Shown: positions 14,278 through 18,267 of the stretch, piece by piece | Numbering within the stretch: position 1 is the first letter of the stretch | Layout: the number at the start of each line of letters is the position of its first letter | Origin: Serratia sp. DD3 | Lineage (GTDB): Bacteria > Pseudomonadota > Gammaproteobacteria > Enterobacterales > Enterobacteriaceae | Direction of reading: 5' to 3' | NCBI RefSeq assembly: GCF_000496755.2 | Contig: NZ_AYKS02000051.1 | Location: forward strand, 1 to 18,267 | DNA length: 18,267 bases | Notes under the pieces: model-generated | The model's input: only the letters and a program-made list of their open reading frames with translations | Told to the model about the DNA's origin: nothing | Database searches by the model: none | Made by a program: the position numbers and the translations under genes

Positions 14278-14333
14278 TGGTTACCAAATGGTAGGTTTTA
14301 CGCCTTGGCATATTGCAATATGCCAGGTAACCA
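14278..14333. repeat. Perfect 20-bp palindrome within a larger inverted repeat, before seqA
   Basis: TGGCATATTGCAATATGCCA (14306-14325) is a perfect palindrome. It is flanked by TGGTTACC (14278-14285) and its exact inverse GGTAACCA (14326-14333). The left part also has ACCAAATGGT-type symmetry. The block lies in the ybfF/seqA divergent region, about 85 bp before the seqA start. Confidence 0.75.
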
Positions 14334-14356
14334 CGTTGTGCTGCCACCCCGGCGGT

Positions 14357-14387
14357 TTGCAATAAAACGAACATAAAAAATTATAAA
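14357..14387 (+). promoter_or_regulatory. Possible seqA promoter
   Basis: TTGCAA (14357-14362) is followed after 17 to 19 nt by ATTATAAA (14380-14387), from which a -10 can be drawn in several registers. It lies about 30 bp before the seqA start codon and downstream of the palindrome block. It is based on hexamers only. Confidence 0.4.
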
Positions 14388-14416
14388 ATCTAATAGAATC
14401 ACTGTATTGGGTGAAA

Positions 14417-14950
14417 ATGAAAACGATTGAAGTCGACGAGGATCTTTACCGCTATATTGCCAGCCATACGCAGCATATTGGGGAAAGTGCGTCTGATATT
14501 TTACGGCGTATGCTGAAGTTTACTGGCGAGCAGCCTGAGCCTATCGCTCCCATTACTGCAGGCCAGCCGGTGGTGGTTGCCACTCAGAAGCAACGCTCGC
14601 TTGATCCGCTGCGTGTGATGCGCGAACTTTTGCGGTCAGAGGAATATGCACAACAACAGAAAGCAGTAAATCGCTTTCTGCTACTACTGTCCACTTTGTA
14701 CCGGTTGGATGCGGCTGATTTTTCCGCCGCAACGGAAGCCCTGCGCGGCCGTACCCGCACTTATTTTGCTGGCGATCAGCAAACTTTGCTGGCCAATGGT
14801 ACGCATACCAAACCAAAACAGGTTCCAGGGACACCCTATTGGGTGATCACCAACACCAATACTGGCCGCAAACGCAGTATGATCGAACATATCATGCAAG
14901 CCATGCAGTTCCCGGTGGAGCTGATCGAAAAAGTTTGCGATACCATCTAA
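14417..14950 (+). CDS. seqA: SeqA, negative modulator of replication initiation
   Basis: SeqA binds hemimethylated GATC pairs, sequesters oriC and the dnaA promoter, and follows the replication fork. The N-terminal oligomerisation domain is MKTIEVDEDLYRYIASHTQHIGESASDILRRML-like (about residues 1-35). A variable Pro/Val-rich linker follows (about 36-60). The DNA-binding domain (about 65-177) has LLLLSTLYRLDAADF, GRTRTYFAGDQQTLL and VPGTPYWVITNTNTGRK. I chose the ATG at 14417, giving 177 aa (E. coli 181), rather than the in-frame GTG at 14411, because the family starts MKTIEVD. pgm follows after 78 bp, as in the E. coli seqA-pgm operon. Confidence 0.97.
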   Translation: MKTIEVDEDLYRYIASHTQHIGESASDILRRMLKFTGEQPEPIAPITAGQPVVVATQKQRSLDPLRVMRELLRSEEYAQQQKAVNRFLLLLSTLYRLDAADFSAATEALRGRTRTYFAGDQQTLLANGTHTKPKQVPGTPYWVITNTNTGRKRSMIEHIMQAMQFPVELIEKVCDTI

Positions 14951-15028
14951 TTTAGCAATCAGCCCGTCATGGTGGTCTGCAAGCGACTTATTGCCCGGCC
15001 ACAGACTGGCATATTAGGGAGAGAGTCT

Positions 15029-16672
15029 ATGGCGAATGACCCACGTGCTGGGCAACCAGCCCAACAAAGTGATTTGATCAACGTTGCCCAACTGACATCG
15101 CAATACTATGTGCTGCAACCGGAAGCCGGTAACCCAGCCCATGCGGTAAAATTTGGTACTTCAGGGCATCGTGGCAGTGCGTTACGTCAGAGTTTTAATG
15201 AAGCCCATATTTTGGCTATCGCCCAGGCGATTGCTGAAATGCGTAAGCAACTGGATATTCATGGCCCTTGCTATGTGGGCAAGGATACCCATGCTTTGTC
15301 TGAGCCAGCGTTTATTTCCGTGTTGGAAGTCTTAACCGCCAACGGTGTGGATGTGGTGGTGCAGGAAAATAATGGCTTTACCCCAACGCCAGCGGTGTCT
15401 CACGCCATTTTATGCTACAACCGCCAGGGCGGAGCGCAGGCTGATGGTATTGTCATCACGCCTTCGCACAATCCACCAGAAGATGGCGGCATTAAATATA
15501 ATCCACCTAATGGTGGCCCAGCGGATACCAACCTGACGTCAGTGATCGAAAAACGTGCCAACGAGCTGTTAGCCCATCATTTGCAAGGTGTGCAGCGCCA
15601 ATCGCTGGCAAAAGCCTGGAACAGTGGTCATCTGCATGCGCAGGATCTGGTACAGCCTTATGTCGCCGGGTTGGTGGATGTGGTTGATATGCCAGCGATT
15701 CAGCGTGCGGGTCTGAAGCTAGGTGTTGACCCGTTAGGCGGTTCTGGAATCGCCTACTGGCAACGCATTGCTGAACACTACAAACTGGATCTCACGCTGG
15801 TTAATAACTCCATCGACCAGACATTCCGTTTTATGCATCTCGACCATGATGGCATCATCCGCATGGACTGTTCATCCGAGTCTGCCATGGCGGGTTTACT
15901 GGCCCTGCGCGATAAGTTTGAACTGGCGTTTGCCAATGATCCCGATTATGACCGCCACGGTATTGTCACCCCGGCTGGCTTGATGAACCCTAACCATTAC
16001 CTGGCGGTTGCCATTAATTATCTGTTCCAGCACCGTCCACAGTGGGGAGCCGATGTTGCCGTGGGTAAAACCTTGGTTTCCAGCGCTATGATTGACCGCG
16101 TGGTGGCAGATTTGGGCCGCAAGCTGGTGGAAGTGCCAGTCGGCTTCAAATGGTTTGTTGATGGCTTGTTTGATGGCAGCTTTGGTTTTGGTGGTGAAGA
16201 GAGTGCCGGGGCTTCATTCTTGCGCTTTAACGGTACGCCTTGGTCGACAGATAAAGACGGCATTATCATGTGCTTACTGGCAGCAGAAATCACCGCCGTC
16301 ACCGGTGAGAACCCGCAATATCATTATAACCAGTTAGCCAAACGCTTTGGTGCTCCGAGTTATAACCGTATTCAGGCACCGGCAACTGCCGCGCAGAAAG
16401 CGGCACTCTCCAAGTTGTCACCAGAAATGGTGCAAGCCAGCACCTTGGCGGGAGACCCTATTACCGCGCGCCTGACTACGGCACCGGGTAACGGCGCTTC
16501 CATTGGCGGCCTGAAAGTGATGACCGACAATGGCTGGTTTGCGGCTCGGCCTTCCGGCACAGAAGAGGCGTACAAAATCTACTGTGAAAGTTTCCTCGGT
16601 GCTCAGCATCGCGAGAAAATCGAACACGAAGCGGTTGAAATTGTTAGCGCAGTATTGGCCGGCGCGAAATAG
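15029..16672 (+). CDS. pgm: Phosphoglucomutase
   Basis: Pgm interconverts glucose-1-P and glucose-6-P, linking glycolysis to UDP-glucose, glycogen and surface polysaccharide synthesis. The protein has 547 aa (E. coli 546). The active-site phosphoserine is Ser146 in [12 protein letters not shown]. The Mg-binding loop is DPDYDRHG, the sugar-binding loop GGEESAGAS, and the phosphate-binding loop RPSGTEE near the C terminus. I chose the ATG at 15029 ([15 protein letters not shown]), which follows AGGGAGAGAG, over an in-frame upstream start at 14969 that adds 20 unconserved residues. It is probably cotranscribed with seqA and meets hmuV head-on at a shared hairpin. Confidence 0.97.
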   Translation: MANDPRAGQPAQQSDLINVAQLTSQYYVLQPEAGNPAHAVKFGTSGHRGSALRQSFNEAHILAIAQAIAEMRKQLDIHGPCYVGKDTHALSEPAFISVLEVLTANGVDVVVQENNGFTPTPAVSHAILCYNRQGGAQADGIVITPSHNPPEDGGIKYNPPNGGPADTNLTSVIEKRANELLAHHLQGVQRQSLAKAWNSGHLHAQDLVQPYVAGLVDVVDMPAIQRAGLKLGVDPLGGSGIAYWQRIAEHYKLDLTLVNNSIDQTFRFMHLDHDGIIRMDCSSESAMAGLLALRDKFELAFANDPDYDRHGIVTPAGLMNPNHYLAVAINYLFQHRPQWGADVAVGKTLVSSAMIDRVVADLGRKLVEVPVGFKWFVDGLFDGSFGFGGEESAGASFLRFNGTPWSTDKDGIIMCLLAAEITAVTGENPQYHYNQLAKRFGAPSYNRIQAPATAAQKAALSKLSPEMVQASTLAGDPITARLTTAPGNGASIGGLKVMTDNGWFAARPSGTEEAYKIYCESFLGAQHREKIEHEAVEIVSAVLAGAK

Positions 16673-16690
16673 AGTCTATCTTTCTGACTA

Positions 16691-16722
16691 TGCAGGTTGC
16701 AGCCCCACTGCTGCAACCTGCA
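16691..16722. terminator. Hairpin between convergent pgm and hmuV
   Basis: TGCAGGTTGCAG and CTGCAACCTGCA form a perfect 12-bp stem with an 8-nt loop, 18 nt after the pgm stop and 5 nt beyond the hmuV stop. Downstream sequence is only mildly AT-rich in either direction (ATTAAATC or TAGTCAG), without a long T-tract. It is likely a shared bidirectional terminator or 3' stabiliser. Confidence 0.65.
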
Positions 16723-16727
16723 TTAAA

Positions 16728-17504
16728 TCAAAACACCTGAATCACCCCTGACTGGGGATGCCGCATCAGGCTGACTTCGATACCAAATACCGTCTTCACT
16801 GCCGCAGGCGTCAATACCTGTTCTGGAGAACCCTCAGCATAACAGCGCCCCTGATGGAGCAGGATCAAGCGGTCAGCATAGCGGGCAGCCAGATTCAGAT
16901 CATGCAGGATCACCAGCACGGCATGCCCCTGGCGCGCATAGTTGCTCACCTGTTGCAGTATCTGATGCTGGTATTTCAGATCAAGCGCGGAGGTCGGTTC
17001 ATCCAGTAACAGTAAATTGGGCTGCCCGGTGGCGGTGTCATCCTGTAATTGCGCCAAGACCCGGGCTAAATGCACCCGTTGTTTTTCCCCTCCGGAAAGC
17101 GCGGGGTAAGGGCGATCAGCCAGATGTGTGGCCCCAACTTGTGCCAGGCAATGATCGGCGATACGCCGGTCTGCTTGTTGTCCGCTACGGTGTGGCAGGC
17201 GCCCTAACTGCACCACTTCATGACACAAAAAATCGAAATTCAGCGAAGATGACTGGGGTAAAATAGCCAGCCGTTTGGCTAACGCAGCACGTTGCCAATG
17301 TTGGCGTGGTTGCCCGAGGATCTCGATGTCTCCCTCATAGGGCAACTCACCGCCAATGCTATTGAATAGACTCGACTTGCCAGCGCCGTTACTGCCGAGG
17401 ATGGCACTTAGGGTGCCAGCTTGTAACGTTAAGTTAATCTCTTGCAGGATTGGCCGGTTGCCACGACGCAGACTCAGATTACGCACGCTAAGTGCAGTGG
17501 TCAT
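16728..17504 (-). CDS. hmuV: Haemin ABC transporter ATP-binding protein
   Basis: HmuV is the cytoplasmic ATPase that drives haemin import through HmuU. The 258-aa protein shows Walker A GSNGAGKS (residues 37-44), the Q-loop in LPQSSSLNF, the ABC signature LSGGEKQR, Walker B LLLLDEPTSALD and the switch histidine in ILHDL. It belongs to the FecE/BtuD/HmuV group of siderophore, B12 and haem ATPases. The ATG at 17502-17504 overlaps the hmuU stop by four bases (ATGA) after an AGGAG, which implies translational coupling. Haem rather than siderophore specificity is inferred from overall similarity and operon type. The receptor and HmuS/T genes that would confirm it lie outside the window. Confidence 0.9.
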   Translation of the reverse strand: MTTALSVRNLSLRRGNRPILQEINLTLQAGTLSAILGSNGAGKSSLFNSIGGELPYEGDIEILGQPRQHWQRAALAKRLAILPQSSSLNFDFLCHEVVQLGRLPHRSGQQADRRIADHCLAQVGATHLADRPYPALSGGEKQRVHLARVLAQLQDDTATGQPNLLLLDEPTSALDLKYQHQILQQVSNYARQGHAVLVILHDLNLAARYADRLILLHQGRCYAEGSPEQVLTPAAVKTVFGIEVSLMRHPQSGVIQVF

Positions 17505-18267
17505 GGCAGGCTCCTTTTTTGTTGTAATAATAACCAGAGAAAGAAAGGTGCGCCGAGTAGGGCGGTGATAATACCGATCGGAATTTCTGCCGGAGGTGCC
17601 AGCAAACGAGCACCCACATCAGCCAGTAACAACAAAATGGCACCCCATAAGGCACTTAATGGCAGTAAGTGGCGGTAATCTGGGCCACAAACCAGACGGA
17701 CCAGATGCGGAATGACTAGCCCGACAAACCCGATCATGCCAGCAACGGCAACACCGATACCGATGCCCATGGCACAACTGACGATCAGATACCGTTTCAG
17801 CGGTTCAACCGCAATGCCCAGATGGCGTGCTTCAGATTCCCCGAGCAGTAACGCATTTAATGCCGGTGCCTGCCGCTGAAAATAAACCAACAGCAGCAGC
17901 GCGGTGCTACCTGCAAGTGCGACCGAATGCCAACGAGCACCCGCCAGGGAGCCCATTTGCCACAAACTCAAATCACGCAGTTGCTGATCACTGGCGAGGT
18001 AACTCAACAGTCCTAGCCCGGCAAAGGCCATAGCACTGATAGCAATACCGGCCAGCAGGATCAGCGTCATGGAAGTACCAAAAGGCGAGCGCCCGATACG
18101 ATAGACCAGCAAGGTGGTAAGCATACCGCAGATGAAGGCACTCAGTGCGTTGTAACCCAAGCTTACCCATTCAGGTAGCTGAGCAAGGGGGGGAAGTTTG
18201 CTACTAAACAGCGGCAATAACACAATAGCTACCCCAGCCCCCAGCGCGGCCCCACCACTGACCCCAA
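17501..18267 (-). CDS. hmuU: Haemin ABC transporter permease, C-terminal part (cut by window end)
   Basis: This FecCD-family inner-membrane permease pairs with HmuV. The reading frame is open to the right edge with no stop, so only about the last 254 of an expected roughly 330 residues are present. A GTG at 18221-18223 in this frame is internal, because upstream codons read GVSGGALGAG, the conserved family motif. Several hydrophobic helices are visible, including LILLAGIAISAMAFAG. The signature IGFVGLVIPHLVR precedes LADVGARLLAPPAEIPIGIITALLGAPFFLWLL, which is typical of the subunit interface with the ATPase. The stop overlaps the hmuV start by four bases. The upstream hmuT, hmuS and receptor genes would lie to the right. 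Confidence 0.9.
   Translation of the reverse strand, partial: GVSGGAALGAGVAIVLLPLFSSKLPPLAQLPEWVSLGYNALSAFICGMLTTLLVYRIGRSPFGTSMTLILLAGIAISAMAFAGLGLLSYLASDQQLRDLSLWQMGSLAGARWHSVALAGSTALLLLVYFQRQAPALNALLLGESEARHLGIAVEPLKRYLIVSCAMGIGIGVAVAGMIGFVGLVIPHLVRLVCGPDYRHLLPLSALWGAILLLLADVGARLLAPPAEIPIGIITALLGAPFFLWLLLQQKRSLP

Noticed and set aside
14969..15028. A 20-residue N-terminal extension of Pgm.
   Set aside because: The residues are not family-like, and the ATG at 15029 has a good ribosome site and gives the expected length.

Overview
The window is an enterobacterial chromosomal core region. Every protein resembles its Escherichia coli counterpart closely and mostly at the same length (AsnB 554 aa, GlnRS 554, NagB 266, NagD 250, Fur 148). 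Gene order also follows E. coli: a tRNA cluster, asnB, nagD-nagC-nagA-nagB, nagE, glnS, fur, fldA, ybfE, ybfF, seqA, pgm. Two things point away from E. coli and towards the Yersiniaceae (Serratia/Yersinia-like): a haem-import operon of the hmuTUV type directly after pgm, and a family of intergenic palindromic repeats with TATACCC-like ends. The genus is an inference and is not resolved by this sequence alone.

Layout. Positions 1-275 hold three minus-strand tRNA genes, read in the order tRNA-Met(CAT), tRNA-Leu(TAG), tRNA-Gln(TTG), behind a strong promoter at 314-342. Next is asnB (minus) with its own terminator. Then comes the N-acetylglucosamine locus: nagB, nagA, nagC and nagD on the minus strand, and nagE diverging on the plus strand. 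The 392-bp nagB/nagE divergent region has a convincing CRP site and two NagC-box-like sequences 94 bp apart. After nagE and a textbook terminator comes glnS (plus). Then fur, fldA, ybfE and ybfF all read on the minus strand, and seqA-pgm on the plus strand. Finally hmuV and the C-terminal part of hmuU read convergently towards pgm; hmuU is cut by the window end.

How the genes work together. NagE imports and phosphorylates GlcNAc, NagA deacetylates GlcNAc-6-P, and NagB deaminates and isomerises GlcN-6-P to fructose-6-P. NagC senses GlcNAc-6-P and represses the locus. NagD is a HAD nucleotide phosphatase carried along in the operon. AsnB and GlnRS connect to amide-nitrogen and glutamine use, next to glutamine tRNA. 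Fur, flavodoxin and the haem ABC transporter form an iron theme. SeqA (replication) and Pgm (glucose-1-P/glucose-6-P) are paired as in E. coli.

The genes are ordinary; the unusual material lies between them. Related palindromic elements occupy three positions of the nag operon (nagB leader, nagA-nagC and nagC-nagD junctions) and recur between ybfE and ybfF. The nagA-nagC copy is a roughly 249-bp multi-hairpin element whose end supplies the nagA stop codon. The fldA-fur gap carries two sets of 15-bp repeats, one of which overlaps the fur -10 box. Nested dyads lie before glnS, and a perfect 20-bp palindrome lies before seqA. I saw no mobile-element genes, CRISPR array, defence system or prophage.
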